64,000 bases of DNA from Pedobacter sp. BAL39 (GCF_000170795.1 NZ_ABCM01000005.1:272672-336671), one strand, 5' to 3'; counted from the stretch's first letter, positions 52,273 through 61,003 are shown. Program-made: numbers and translations. Notes: a model not told the origin generated them from the sequence alone.

Positions 52273-53022
52273 ATGCAACCAAAGCTCAGCGTCATTACCA
52301 TCGTTTATAACAATGTAAAGGACATCGAACGGACCATGCTTTCTGTTTTGAATCAGACTTACACGAATATTGAATACCTCGTGATTGATGGCGCATCAAA
52401 AGACGGCACGAAAGAACTCATTGAAAAATATCAATCCAGACTCGGCTATTTTATTTCTGAGCCCGACAAAGGCATTTACGATGCCATGAATAAGGGACTG
52501 GCAGCAGCTACAGGGGATTATGTATTGTTTATGAACTCCGGGGACGAGATTTACTCGCCGGTTACTGTTGCTGAGATCTTTGAATGCGGTGGTCATGCAG
52601 ATATCTATTACGGGGAGACGGAGATGTACGACGAAAACTGGAAGAGCTTGGGACAGCGGAGGCATACTGCTCCTGCAGTTTTCAACTGGAAGAGTTTCAG
52701 GTATGGCATGAACATCAGTCACCAGGCCATTTACGTCAGAAGGAGCCTTACCGCACCTTATGATTTACAGTATAAGTACAGCGCAGATATTGACTGGATC
52801 ATCCGCGCCGCAAAGAAGGCATCGAGCATCGTGAATACACATAGTTATGTGGCAAAATACCTTGTCGGCGGTATTTCCAAGAAAAAACACCTGGCAAGCC
52901 TGAAGGAGCGGTTCCGCATATTCAGTAAATACTACGGGCTGGTACCCAACCTCATCAATCATATTTTCATCGCGATGAACCTGTTCCAGTATTATGTCAG
53001 ACATCGCAGGACCAACGATTAG
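52273..53022 (+). CDS. GT2-family glycosyltransferase
   Basis: The 249 residues show the GT-A family 2 opening Ser-Val-Ile-Thr-Ile-Val-Tyr-Asn-Asn near 6-14, the Asp-Gly-Ala-Ser-Lys-Asp-Gly-Thr motif near 39-46, Gly-Ile-Tyr-Asp-Ala-Met-Asn-Lys-Gly near 69-77 and Phe-Met-Asn-Ser-Gly-Asp metal site near 89-94. It follows the GT4 gene by 14 bp and belongs to the same glycan assembly unit. The transferred sugar is unknown. Confidence 0.92.
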   Translation: MQPKLSVITIVYNNVKDIERTMLSVLNQTYTNIEYLVIDGASKDGTKELIEKYQSRLGYFISEPDKGIYDAMNKGLAAATGDYVLFMNSGDEIYSPVTVAEIFECGGHADIYYGETEMYDENWKSLGQRRHTAPAVFNWKSFRYGMNISHQAIYVRRSLTAPYDLQYKYSADIDWIIRAAKKASSIVNTHSYVAKYLVGGISKKKHLASLKERFRIFSKYYGLVPNLINHIFIAMNLFQYYVRHRRTND

Positions 53023-53134
53023 AAATTGGCTTCCGAAGCAGTTTATCGGCGATTTTTCAAAATGTAAAACATTATCTATCCCGGCTTGTAATTAATGAGG
53101 CGAAAGTCAAGTTTATACATTAAAATTCAAGAAT

Positions 53135-53698
53135 ATGGGAACATTAAGCAATCGAACCATAGCCGTTCTATCAGAAAACGGTTTCGAAGAAACAGAGCTG
53201 ACCAGCCCGGTACAGCGACTGAAAGAAGAAGATGCCACGGTACACATCATATCCTCCTCGGAGGGACAGATCCAGGCGATGAAAGGCGATCATGAATGGA
53301 CCATCAAGGTAGATGTCGACAGGACGCTGGCAGAAGTAAATGCCGAAGACTATGACGGGCTGCTCATCCCAGGAGGAGTACTCAACCCGGACTCATTAAG
53401 AAAAAACGAAGATGCGCTGAAATTTGTGCGCGACTTTTTTGCTGCCGGCAAACCGGTAGCAGCAATATGTCATGGGCCACAGGTGCTGATCAGCGCGGAA
53501 GTGGTAGAAGGAAGGACACTGACCTCTACAAAAACCATCAAAATAGACCTTGTAAATGCTGGAGCGATCTGGCAGGACGAGGAAGTGGTGGTGGACCAGG
53601 GGCTCGTCACCAGCCGGAGCCCGGATGACCTTCCTGCATTCAATGACAAAATTGTAGAAGAATTTGCAGAAGGTGTGCATGAGCATCAGCATGTTTAG
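53135..53698 (+). CDS. DJ-1/PfpI family protein (glutamine-amidotransferase-like)
   Basis: The 187-residue protein has the PfpI fold with Cys112 in Ala-Ile-Cys-His-Gly-Pro-Gln and an early acidic residue near Phe-Glu-Glu-Thr-Glu (17-21), the usual partner. Members act as deglycases, peptidases or stress proteins; the exact activity is not determined here. It is a single-gene unit that ends at a strong hairpin shared with typA. Confidence 0.92.
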   Translation: MGTLSNRTIAVLSENGFEETELTSPVQRLKEEDATVHIISSSEGQIQAMKGDHEWTIKVDVDRTLAEVNAEDYDGLLIPGGVLNPDSLRKNEDALKFVRDFFAAGKPVAAICHGPQVLISAEVVEGRTLTSTKTIKIDLVNAGAIWQDEEVVVDQGLVTSRSPDDLPAFNDKIVEEFAEGVHEHQHV

Positions 53699-53738
53699 GA
53701 ACATCTGAGCAACAGGATTCTTGAAATGCCATTACAAG

Positions 53739-53772
53739 AAGAAGCCCCTGAGCGATTGCTCAGGGGCTTCTT
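53739..53772. terminator. Bidirectional hairpin between the PfpI gene and typA
   Basis: A perfect 15-bp GC-rich stem (53739-53753 with 53758-53772) with a 4-nt loop lies between the convergent genes. T runs are weak on both sides, but position and stem strength support a shared terminator. Confidence 0.75.
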
Positions 53773-53810
53773 CATATCATAAGACACCTGTTTTTACAGG
53801 ATGATTCAGC

Positions 53811-55616
53811 TTACTGGAATTTTTTAGCGTTGATTTTACGCTCATTTTCCGTTAAATAGATCTTACGCAGACGCATGCTGACTGGAGTTACCTCGATGTA
53901 CTCATCAGCCTGGATGTACTCCATTGCTTCCTCAAGAGAGAATTTAATGGCTGGAGCAATACGCGTATTGTCATCTGTACCTGAAGCACGCATGTTGGTC
54001 AATGCTTTACCTTTAACGATGTTGATGACCAAGTCATTGTCACGGATGTGCTCTCCAAGGATCTGCCCTTCATAGATATCTACACCCGGATCAACGAAGA
54101 AACGTCCGCGATCCTGCAGTTTATCGATAGAATAAGCAGTTGTATTACCTTTATCCATAGAAACCAATACACCATTCATCCTTCCAGGGATGGTACCTTT
54201 CCAAGGCTCGTAAGACTTGAAACGGTGTGCCATGATGGCTTCACCGGCAGTTGCAGTAAGAACATTGTTTCTCAAACCGATGATACCACGTGAAGGGATC
54301 TCAAATTCAAGGTGTTGTAAATCTCCTTTTGGCTCCATGATCAGCAATTCACCTTTACGTTGTGTAACCAGCTCAATTACTTTACCAGCAACTTCACCCG
54401 GAACATCAACAATCAGTGTCTCAATAGGCTCACATTTTTTACCGTCAATTTCTTTAACGATAACCTGTGGTTGTCCTACCTGGATCTCATAACCTTCGCG
54501 ACGCATGGTCTCGATCAATACTGATAAATGGAGAATACCCCTTCCGTATACCAGATAAGCATCAGGAGATTCTGTTTCTACTACTTTCAGGGCAAGGTTT
54601 TTCTCCATCTCTTTGTACAGACGCTCTCTGATACGCTGAGAAGTTACAAATTTACCTTCTTTACCAAAGAATGGTGAGTTGTTGATGGTGAACAACATGT
54701 TCATCGTAGGCTCATCAATTTTGATGACCGGCAGTTGCTCCGGCGCATCGAAATCTGCAATGGTGTCACCAATATCGAAACCATCGATACCAACAACAGC
54801 ACAGATGTCGCCAGACTTCACTTCTGTAGTACGGATCTTACCTAAACCTTCGAATGTATATAATTCTTTTACTCTTGTTTTTACAACTTTACCATCACGT
54901 TTGATCAACGTTACCGGTTGGTTTTCTTTAATCACACCACGGTGTACACGTCCGATAGCGATACGACCTACGAAAGAAGAATAATCTAAAGAGGTGATCT
55001 GCATCTGAAGGGTACCGTCGTTGGTAGGTGCAGGAGGAATGTTGGCAACAACAGCATCCAATAATGCAAAGATGTCTGTAGTAGGCACTTTCCAGTCGGT
55101 GCTCATCCATCCTTGTTTTGAGGATCCGTAAATTACAGGGAAGTCTAACTGCTCTTCTGTAGCTTCAAGGTTGAAGAACAATTCGAAGATCTGCTCGTAA
55201 ACTTCTTCCGGGCGGCAGTTTTCTTTATCCACTTTGTTGACAACAACAATTGGTTTAAGACCTAATGCCAAAGCTTTCTGAGTTACGAAACGAGTTTGAG
55301 GCATCGCACCTTCAAAAGCATCACACAACAACAACACCCCATCAGCCATTTTCAGTACACGCTCTACCTCACCACCGAAATCGGCGTGACCAGGAGTATC
55401 AATAATATTGATTTTTACATCTTTATATTGTACTGACACGTTTTTTGAAACGATGGTAATTCCACGCTCACGCTCCAGGTCGTTGTTGTCAAGAATTAAA
55501 TCTCCGGTCTGCTCGTTATCACGAAAGATAGAACAAGAGTGTAAGATCTTATCAACCAATGTAGTTTTACCGTGGTCAACGTGTGCTATGATAGCTATAT
55601 TTCTTATTTTTTGCAT
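53811..55616 (-). CDS. typA: Translational GTPase TypA/BipA
   Basis: TypA is a ribosome-binding GTPase related to EF-G, needed for growth at low temperature and under stress. From the ATG at 55616 it has 601 residues and starts Met-Gln-Lys-Ile-Arg-Asn-Ile-Ala. Motifs: Ala-His-Val-Asp-His-Gly-Lys-Thr-Thr near 10-18, Asp-Thr-Pro-Gly-His-Ala-Asp-Phe near 75, Asn-Lys-Val-Asp near 130. The frame extends upstream to 55673, but those residues lie over the promoter and are not family-like. Confidence 0.96.
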   Translation of the reverse strand: MQKIRNIAIIAHVDHGKTTLVDKILHSCSIFRDNEQTGDLILDNNDLERERGITIVSKNVSVQYKDVKINIIDTPGHADFGGEVERVLKMADGVLLLCDAFEGAMPQTRFVTQKALALGLKPIVVVNKVDKENCRPEEVYEQIFELFFNLEATEEQLDFPVIYGSSKQGWMSTDWKVPTTDIFALLDAVVANIPPAPTNDGTLQMQITSLDYSSFVGRIAIGRVHRGVIKENQPVTLIKRDGKVVKTRVKELYTFEGLGKIRTTEVKSGDICAVVGIDGFDIGDTIADFDAPEQLPVIKIDEPTMNMLFTINNSPFFGKEGKFVTSQRIRERLYKEMEKNLALKVVETESPDAYLVYGRGILHLSVLIETMRREGYEIQVGQPQVIVKEIDGKKCEPIETLIVDVPGEVAGKVIELVTQRKGELLIMEPKGDLQHLEFEIPSRGIIGLRNNVLTATAGEAIMAHRFKSYEPWKGTIPGRMNGVLVSMDKGNTTAYSIDKLQDRGRFFVDPGVDIYEGQILGEHIRDNDLVINIVKGKALTNMRASGTDDNTRIAPAIKFSLEEAMEYIQADEYIEVTPVSMRLRKIYLTENERKINAKKFQ

Positions 55617-55639
55617 ACAATGCGTAGTAAATTTTGGCG

Positions 55640-55669
55640 CAAAGATAGGATTTATTATCAACATATCAA
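55640..55669 (-). promoter_or_regulatory. typA promoter with -33 TTG and -7 box
   Basis: On the minus strand TTG (55667-55669) is followed after 19 bp by TATCTTTG (55640-55647), a full Bacteroidota housekeeping promoter pattern. It lies 23 bp upstream of the typA ATG. Confidence 0.75.
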
Positions 55670-55745
55670 TCAATTAGTTAAGAGCAAATAATGAAATGTT
55701 TCATCTGCAAAGACACAGGTATGGCAACTATATATAAAATCGTTC

Positions 55746-55753
55746 TACCTTTG
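55746..55753 (+). promoter_or_regulatory. Candidate promoter of the carboxylate-amine ligase operon (-7 box)
   Basis: TACCTTTG is a full TAnnTTTG match 28 bp upstream of the ATG at 55782, in the divergent gap shared with typA. No clear -33 TTG is seen. Confidence 0.6.
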
Positions 55754-55781
55754 TGTATACACAGGAACAAGCAGCGGCAGC

Positions 55782-56885
55782 ATGATCAACGATTTCACAC
55801 TTGGCGTAGAAGAAGAATACATGGTGATCGACCCGGTCACCCGCGAACTTTGCTCTCATGATCAGAAGATTGTGGAGGCCGCGCAGAAGATTTATCAGGA
55901 CAAGGTGAAGGCAGAGATGCACCAGGCGGTGGTAGAGGTGGGCACCGGCATCTGCAGGAATACCGACGAGGCAAGACGTGAGATTTCCGACCTTCGGCGT
56001 ACGGTGGCACAACTCGCCGGCGAACAGGGGCTCCTGATCGGCGCCTCTGGCACACACCCTTTTTCACATTGGGAGAAGCAGCTGATGACAGAGCATCCGC
56101 GTTACAACGAGATTGTCAACGAGCTTCAGGAAGCTGCACGCTCCAACCTGATCTTTGGCCTGCATGTCCACGTAGGGTTCCAGTCGCGCGAACTTGCCAT
56201 ACATATTGCCAACCAGGTGCGTTACTTTCTGCCGCATGTATTTGCGTTGTCAACCAACTCCCCCTTTTGGGAGGGCCGCAATACAGGATACAAGTCTTTT
56301 CGCACCAAGGTCTTTGATAAATTTCCGAGAACAGGGATTCCGGATGTGTTCAATAGTATAGAAGATTATGACAATTACATCAAACTGCTGATCAAAACCA
56401 GGAGTATTGACAATGCCAAGAAAATATGGTGGGACATCAGGGTGCATCCTTTTTATGAAACTATAGAATTCAGGATCTGCGACTGCCCCATGCTGGTGGA
56501 TGAGACGATGGCCTTTGTTGCCCTTTTTCAGGCACTTTGTGCCAAGTTGTATAAGCTGCGATTGCAGAACATGAATTACATTACCTACTCCAGAGCGCTG
56601 ATCAATGAGAACAAATGGCGCGCAGCGCGGTATGGCATCGACGGCAAGCTGATTGATTTTGGTAAGGAAATCGAGGTCAACTGCAGAAACCTGATCCTCG
56701 AGCTGCTCGACTTCATTGACGACGTGGTGGATGAGCTGGGCTGCCGGTCGGAGATCAACTACGTACACCAGATCCTGGAGAACGGAACGGGTGCAGACCG
56801 GCAGCTGGAGGTATACCGCAACAGCGGATCCTTTGAGTCTGTTGTGGATTTCATTACCGAGCAGACACTTGCAGGAATAAAATAA
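55782..56885 (+). CDS. GCS2-family carboxylate-amine ligase (YbdK-like)
   Basis: The 367-residue enzyme belongs to the glutamate-cysteine ligase 2 family: Gly-Val-Glu-Glu-Glu-Tyr-Met near residues 7-13, His-Val-His-Val-Gly-Phe near 128-133, Trp-Trp-Asp-Ile-Arg-Val-His near 212 and Glu-Phe-Arg-Ile-Cys-Asp near 228. These positions hold the ATP, metal and amino-acid carboxylate sites. It forms an amide or gamma-glutamyl bond between an amino acid carboxyl and an amine at the cost of ATP; E. coli YbdK has only weak glutamate-cysteine ligase activity, so the true substrate is open. It heads a three-gene operon, 5 bp before a glutamine amidotransferase gene. Confidence 0.9.
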   Translation: MINDFTLGVEEEYMVIDPVTRELCSHDQKIVEAAQKIYQDKVKAEMHQAVVEVGTGICRNTDEARREISDLRRTVAQLAGEQGLLIGASGTHPFSHWEKQLMTEHPRYNEIVNELQEAARSNLIFGLHVHVGFQSRELAIHIANQVRYFLPHVFALSTNSPFWEGRNTGYKSFRTKVFDKFPRTGIPDVFNSIEDYDNYIKLLIKTRSIDNAKKIWWDIRVHPFYETIEFRICDCPMLVDETMAFVALFQALCAKLYKLRLQNMNYITYSRALINENKWRAARYGIDGKLIDFGKEIEVNCRNLILELLDFIDDVVDELGCRSEINYVHQILENGTGADRQLEVYRNSGSFESVVDFITEQTLAGIK

Positions 56886-56890
56886 AAAGT

Positions 56891-57739
56891 ATGGGCAGGA
56901 AAAAGATCAGCGCAGCGATAATAGACATGAACAATGGCATGCCCAACCTTGGGATCCAGGGAATTTGCGACAGCCTGACTGCTTATGCTGATGCGGCCTC
57001 GTTATCTCTTTCTGTGGAGGTTTTTAGCCTCCGTGAACTGGGGGAAATTCCGGGTATGGAATACGACATCTACATCTCCAGTGGCGGCCCCGGCAGCCCT
57101 TATGAAGGAGAAGGTCTGGCTTGGGAAAACGCCTTTTTTCAGCTTCTGGAGGATATTGAGATTTTTAACACCGCGGGCAGCAATACGGGAAAGCCCTTTC
57201 CAAGGAAATATATGCTGTTGATCTGTCATTCTTTTCAAATGGCCTGCCGCAAGTTTGGCATTGGTACATTGCTACGCAGGAAATCACCCGTATTTGGCGT
57301 ATTTCCGGTATTTATTACCGAGGAGGGCGATAGTGACCCTTTATTTACAGGTCTTCCGAATCCATTTTTTTGTGTCGACAGCAGGAGCTGGCAGGTGACC
57401 AACCCTGATGACCAGCTGTTCTCGAATGAAAAGGCGATTGTCCTTGCTTTGGAAAAAGAACGGCCGCAGGCAGACATGGAACGCTGTGTTATGGCGCTGC
57501 GCTTCACAAAAGAGATCTGTGGCACACAGTTTCATCCCGAGGCAAATGCGGAAGGGATGAGCAGCTACCTTCAGCAGGAAGACACCAGGAATGCCATCAT
57601 CAATGAGCATGGGCTGAAACGGTATGAAGAGATGCTGATCCACCTGACACATCCCGACCGGATCTCACTCACCCAGCAACTGATTATCCCTAATTTCCTG
57701 GCAGAGGCCATAGATCACGTCAAGGAGAAGCGGTCATGA
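56891..57739 (+). CDS. Class I glutamine amidotransferase-like protein
   Basis: The 282-residue protein has Ser-Gly-Gly-Pro-Gly-Ser-Pro at 64-70 and the triad candidates Cys112, His215 and Glu217 (Thr-Gln-Phe-His-Pro-Glu). The nucleophile elbow reads Leu-Ile-Cys-His-Ser-Phe-Gln, whereas class I amidotransferases normally have Gly on both sides of the Cys region (Gly-x-Cys-x-Gly-x-Gln). A tail of about 65 residues follows the triad. It would release ammonia from glutamine or hydrolyse a gamma-glutamyl bond, presumably for the products of the flanking genes. Its stop overlaps the next start by 4 bp (ATGA). Confidence 0.85.
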   Translation: MGRKKISAAIIDMNNGMPNLGIQGICDSLTAYADAASLSLSVEVFSLRELGEIPGMEYDIYISSGGPGSPYEGEGLAWENAFFQLLEDIEIFNTAGSNTGKPFPRKYMLLICHSFQMACRKFGIGTLLRRKSPVFGVFPVFITEEGDSDPLFTGLPNPFFCVDSRSWQVTNPDDQLFSNEKAIVLALEKERPQADMERCVMALRFTKEICGTQFHPEANAEGMSSYLQQEDTRNAIINEHGLKRYEEMLIHLTHPDRISLTQQLIIPNFLAEAIDHVKEKRS

Positions 57740-58923
57740 TCCCATCAGAAAGAAAATCTTTTAATGAGAATTTTTCATCCGAAAAATATCAGTCTTTCCT
57801 GAAGGCCATAGCGAACGGCTTTCAGGACATCCCTTTCCGCGTTGCGGAAACACCTGTTTTTATTCCTGCTGACCTCCGGCAACAGCTGATGGATGCGGGT
57901 GATGAGCTGATCCGTTTCATCCGTCAACCGGAGTTTAAAACACTGAGCCAACCGGCCATTCCAGAGCAGTGGAAAGTACCCGGCGAAAATGAACACCCAC
58001 ATTTTTTATGTTTCGACTTTGGCATCACCACGGATCGGGAAGGAAAAATGAAACCTATGTTGATCGAACTGCAGGGATTTCCATCACTCTACAACTTCCA
58101 GCCACATCTGGCCAGGTTTTATAAGGAACAGTTTAACTTAACGGAAGAGCTAAGTCCCTTTTTCGGAGGATTTGATGAGGCTAGCTATAACGCAATGCTC
58201 CGGGAGCTCATCATCGGTAAACACGAACCTCATGAAGTGGCCATGATGGACCTTGATCCACTCAACCAGAAAACAGCGATCGACTTTCAACTGACCTCAA
58301 AGCTGCTCGGCATTCCTGTCCTTAGCATCACAGACATTGAAAAAAAGGGAAACCGGCTCTTCTATCATCGGGACGGTCAGTCTATACAGCTGAAACGCAT
58401 TTATAACCGGGTGATATTTGAAGAAATCGATCTGGAAACGGTTTTTTTTGAGGATTCCTTTGACCCACGAACAAGGCTCGACATCGAATGGATTACACAT
58501 CCCAACTGGTATTACCGGATCAGCAAGTACCTGATGCCATTTATAAAAAGCGATTTTGTTCCGGAAACAAGTTTTCTGAACAAGCTGGAGCGGATTCCCG
58601 AAGACCTGGAAAATTATGTGCTGAAACCGCTGTTTTCATTTGCAGGAAAGGGTGTACTCATCGACGTCACAAAAGCCGATATTGAGGAAATCCCAGATCC
58701 GGAACATTGGATACTGCAGCGCAAGGTCGACTATGCCCCATTGGTGCAGTCGCCGGAAGGGGGTGTAAAAGTAGAAGTCCGGTTGATGTACCTATGGCCC
58801 GACGGACAGGAGCCCGCATTGTGTGTCAATGTAACACGACTGAGCCGTGGAAAAATGATCGGTGTGGCCCACAACCAGAATTTTAATTGGGTAGGCGGCA
58901 CGGTTGGCCTGATGAAATTGTAA
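57736..58923 (+). CDS. ATP-grasp-like protein of unknown function
   Basis: The 395-residue protein has segments resembling the ATP-grasp fold: a Phe-Asp-Phe-Gly-Ile near 93, Val-Leu-Lys-Pro-Leu-Phe-Ser-Phe-Ala-Gly-Lys-Gly-Val near 294-306 (nucleotide-binding Lys and glycine loop), Val-Glu-Val-Arg-Leu-Met-Tyr near 345 and a C-terminal Asn-Val-Thr-Arg-Leu-Ser-Arg-Gly metal-site-like segment near 370. It would activate a carboxylate by ATP. No exact family is recognised. Its ATG overlaps the stop of the amidotransferase gene, so the two are translationally coupled; together with the GCS2 gene they form one operon. Confidence 0.75.
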   Translation: MIPSERKSFNENFSSEKYQSFLKAIANGFQDIPFRVAETPVFIPADLRQQLMDAGDELIRFIRQPEFKTLSQPAIPEQWKVPGENEHPHFLCFDFGITTDREGKMKPMLIELQGFPSLYNFQPHLARFYKEQFNLTEELSPFFGGFDEASYNAMLRELIIGKHEPHEVAMMDLDPLNQKTAIDFQLTSKLLGIPVLSITDIEKKGNRLFYHRDGQSIQLKRIYNRVIFEEIDLETVFFEDSFDPRTRLDIEWITHPNWYYRISKYLMPFIKSDFVPETSFLNKLERIPEDLENYVLKPLFSFAGKGVLIDVTKADIEEIPDPEHWILQRKVDYAPLVQSPEGGVKVEVRLMYLWPDGQEPALCVNVTRLSRGKMIGVAHNQNFNWVGGTVGLMKL

Positions 58924-58973
58924 ATTTACATTCTAAAGACTGCAGTGGGGCAGTGTTTATTTAGCTTTGTGTT

Positions 58974-59135
58974 ATGGACATTCAAACCATACTGGTCATT
59001 CTTCTTTTTATGGCTGCGGCATTTTACGTTGGTCGCATGCTCTACAGATCCATTTCTCCAAAAAAAGGAGGCTGTGCCTCGGGATGTGGCAAGTGTGGTG
59101 CTGATTTCTCCAATGTCGATCCCTCAAAAAAATAG
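58974..59135 (+). CDS. Small FeoB-associated-type Cys-rich membrane protein
   Basis: The 53-residue product has an N-terminal membrane helix (about residues 4-20) and a short tail with three Cys in Gly-Gly-Cys-Ala-Ser-Gly-Cys-Gly-Lys-Cys-Gly at 33-43, the pattern of the FeoB-associated Cys-rich family. Such proteins accompany ferrous-iron transport, but no feo gene is near. It precedes a Crp/Fnr regulator gene by 15 bp and is probably in the same transcript, 50 bp after the ATP-grasp-like gene. Confidence 0.75.
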   Translation: MDIQTILVILLFMAAAFYVGRMLYRSISPKKGGCASGCGKCGADFSNVDPSKK

Positions 59136-59150
59136 AACGTCGCCCACCCT

Positions 59151-59738
59151 ATGGAACAATTCAAAGAATACCTGCAGAAACGTGTTGCCATTACTGACGA
59201 ACAATTTGCACTCATCTCTACCAAGTTAAAAGTAAAACATTTTGACAAAAATGAGATGCTGCTGATGAAAGGTGAAGTCACCACGCAGGTATATTTTGTG
59301 CTGGAAGGGCTGCTGCGCAGTTACTCCATCGATCATAAAGGAAAAACACACATCATACAATTTGCACCGGAGCAATGGTGGATGTCCGACAGAAACAGCG
59401 TACTCTTTAATGAGGGCTCTGATTTTTTTATTGATGCCATTGAACCTACAAAAGCGGTAATGATGCCCAAAGGTTTTATGGAAGAGGCCGTCGCACTTGT
59501 GCCTTGTATGGGCAACCTCAATACCACGATGCTGCACAACTCCATCCGCTTCATGCAGAAACGCATAAATATGCTGCTGAGTGCCACTGCGGAAGAAAGA
59601 TACCTGAACTTCATCCAGCTTTATCCCAACCTTACCCTGAGGGTGCCGCAATGGATGATTGCCTCCTATCTCGGCATCACGCCGGAATCTCTCAGCAGGG
59701 TTCGTAAAGACCTGACAAACAAACATTTTAAAGCATAA
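59151..59738 (+). CDS. Crp/Fnr family transcriptional regulator
   Basis: The 195-residue protein has a cyclic-nucleotide-binding-type beta-roll (about residues 20-115) and a C-terminal helix-turn-helix (about 165-190; Ala-Ser-Tyr-Leu-Gly-Ile-Thr-Pro-Glu-Ser-Leu-Ser-Arg). It lacks the N-terminal Cys cluster of FNR, so an oxygen-sensing iron-sulfur role is unlikely. The ligand is unknown. A good promoter for the downstream yceI-type gene starts 43 bp after its stop. Confidence 0.9.
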   Translation: MEQFKEYLQKRVAITDEQFALISTKLKVKHFDKNEMLLMKGEVTTQVYFVLEGLLRSYSIDHKGKTHIIQFAPEQWWMSDRNSVLFNEGSDFFIDAIEPTKAVMMPKGFMEEAVALVPCMGNLNTTMLHNSIRFMQKRINMLLSATAEERYLNFIQLYPNLTLRVPQWMIASYLGITPESLSRVRKDLTNKHFKA

Positions 59739-59781
59739 TACTTTCTTATCATACATCAATGCAGGGTCTAAACCTTCGCCG

Positions 59782-59789
59782 TAATTTTG
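59782..59789 (+). promoter_or_regulatory. Promoter of the YceI-family gene (-7 box)
   Basis: TAATTTTG is a full TAnnTTTG match, 37 bp upstream of the ATG at 59827. No clear -33 TTG. Confidence 0.55.
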
Positions 59790-59826
59790 TGTTGTACTAA
59801 AAAGGAAAAATTAAAAACACAATATT

Positions 59827-60357
59827 ATGGCAACTACAAAATGGACTTTAGACCCTACACACAGTGAACTGCAGTTTAAAGTGAAACACCTGATGATCAC
59901 GACTGTAACAGGTAGCATCAATGACCTGACTGCTGAACTGACTACTGAAGCTGATGATTTTGATCAGGCTACAGTTTCTTTTGAAGGCAGCATCCACTCT
60001 ATTGATACAGGAAATACAGACAGAGATAACCATTTGAAAAGCGGCGATTTCTTCGATGCTGATCAGTTTCCAAAAATCACTTTCCACTCTACTTCACTGA
60101 GCAAGGATGGTGATGACTACATCTTAAATGGTGACCTTACTGTAAAGGGCATCACCAAAGCAGTAAAATTAGACGTGGAATTCGGCGGTATTGCCACTGA
60201 TCCATGGGGAAATACAAAAGCAGGTTTCACATTGAGTGGCAAAATCAACAGAACAGATTTCGGCCTTACCTGGAACGCAGCGTTGGAAACCGGTGGTGTA
60301 ATGGTGAGCGAAGATGTTAAAATTCTTGGTGAGCTACAGTTTGTCAAACAAGCGTAG
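59827..60357 (+). CDS. YceI family protein
   Basis: The 176-residue beta-barrel protein has the YceI pattern: Trp-x-Leu-Asp-Pro-x-His-Ser near residues 5-12, Val-Lys-His-Leu-Met near 19, and Gly-Asp-Leu-Thr-Val-Lys-Gly-Ile-Thr-Lys near 100. No signal peptide is seen, so unlike E. coli YceI it appears cytoplasmic. YceI-type proteins bind isoprenoid or amphiphilic compounds. It is a single-gene unit with its own promoter and terminator. Confidence 0.92.
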   Translation: MATTKWTLDPTHSELQFKVKHLMITTVTGSINDLTAELTTEADDFDQATVSFEGSIHSIDTGNTDRDNHLKSGDFFDADQFPKITFHSTSLSKDGDDYILNGDLTVKGITKAVKLDVEFGGIATDPWGNTKAGFTLSGKINRTDFGLTWNAALETGGVMVSEDVKILGELQFVKQA

Positions 60358-60397
60358 TCACCCGGATTCCGGATAAATAATTCTTTAGTTTTTTAGG

Positions 60398-60430
60398 AGC
60401 AGGATACTTTCAGGGTATCCTGCTTTTTTT
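60398..60430 (+). terminator. Intrinsic terminator of the YceI-family gene
   Basis: A 10-bp perfect stem (60398-60407 with 60415-60424) is followed by a T run on the plus strand. Confidence 0.88.
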
Positions 60431-60482
60431 ATGACAAAGATCCGCTGCATTAAGGGGAAACGGGGAGTTTAAACAGGATAGA

Positions 60483-60962
60483 TTAAAGTTTCTGGATGAG
60501 ACATACCGCATAAGCCACCACCCCCTCTTCACGTCCTATAAAACCCATGTGTTCATTTGTAGTTGCTTTTATGGAGATGTCTTCTACATCAATGCCCATG
60601 GCTGCTGAAATATGTTGCTGCATGGCTGGAATATGCGGATTGATCTTTGGGGCTTCCAGGCAGAGCATGGCGTCTATGTTACCAATTTCAAAACCCTTCT
60701 CTTTTACGAGCTTTACACTCTCCTGCAGAAGGATCAGACTGCTGATTCCTTTCCAGCGCGGATCTGTATTTTTAAAATGGAACCCAATGTCCCGCAGGTT
60801 TGCGGCGCCCAGCAGCGCATCGCATATCGCGTGCAGGAGCACATCGGCATCAGAATGACCGTAAGCACCCTTATGATGTTCGAGGTTTACACCACCCACT
60901 ACAAATGGATGTCCATCTTTCAACTGATGCACATCAAATCCAAAACCTACTTTAATCTTCAT
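60483..60962 (-). CDS. ispF: 2-C-methyl-D-erythritol 2,4-cyclodiphosphate synthase
   Basis: IspF makes the cyclic diphosphate intermediate of the MEP isoprenoid pathway. The 159 residues show the metal ligands in Asp-Val-His at 10-12, Gly-His-Ser-Asp-Ala-Asp-Val near 34-40, Asp-Ile-Gly-Phe-His-Phe near 58, and Lys-Ala-Thr-Thr-Asn-Glu-His-Met-Gly-Phe-Ile-Gly near 131-142. It starts 41 bp after porV ends, on the same strand. Confidence 0.97.
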   Translation of the reverse strand: MKIKVGFGFDVHQLKDGHPFVVGGVNLEHHKGAYGHSDADVLLHAICDALLGAANLRDIGFHFKNTDPRWKGISSLILLQESVKLVKEKGFEIGNIDAMLCLEAPKINPHIPAMQQHISAAMGIDVEDISIKATTNEHMGFIGREEGVVAYAVCLIQKL

Positions 60963-61003
60963 TTTTTAATTCTAAAATTTATCTTTTGATTGCTGTTCCG
61001 GCA

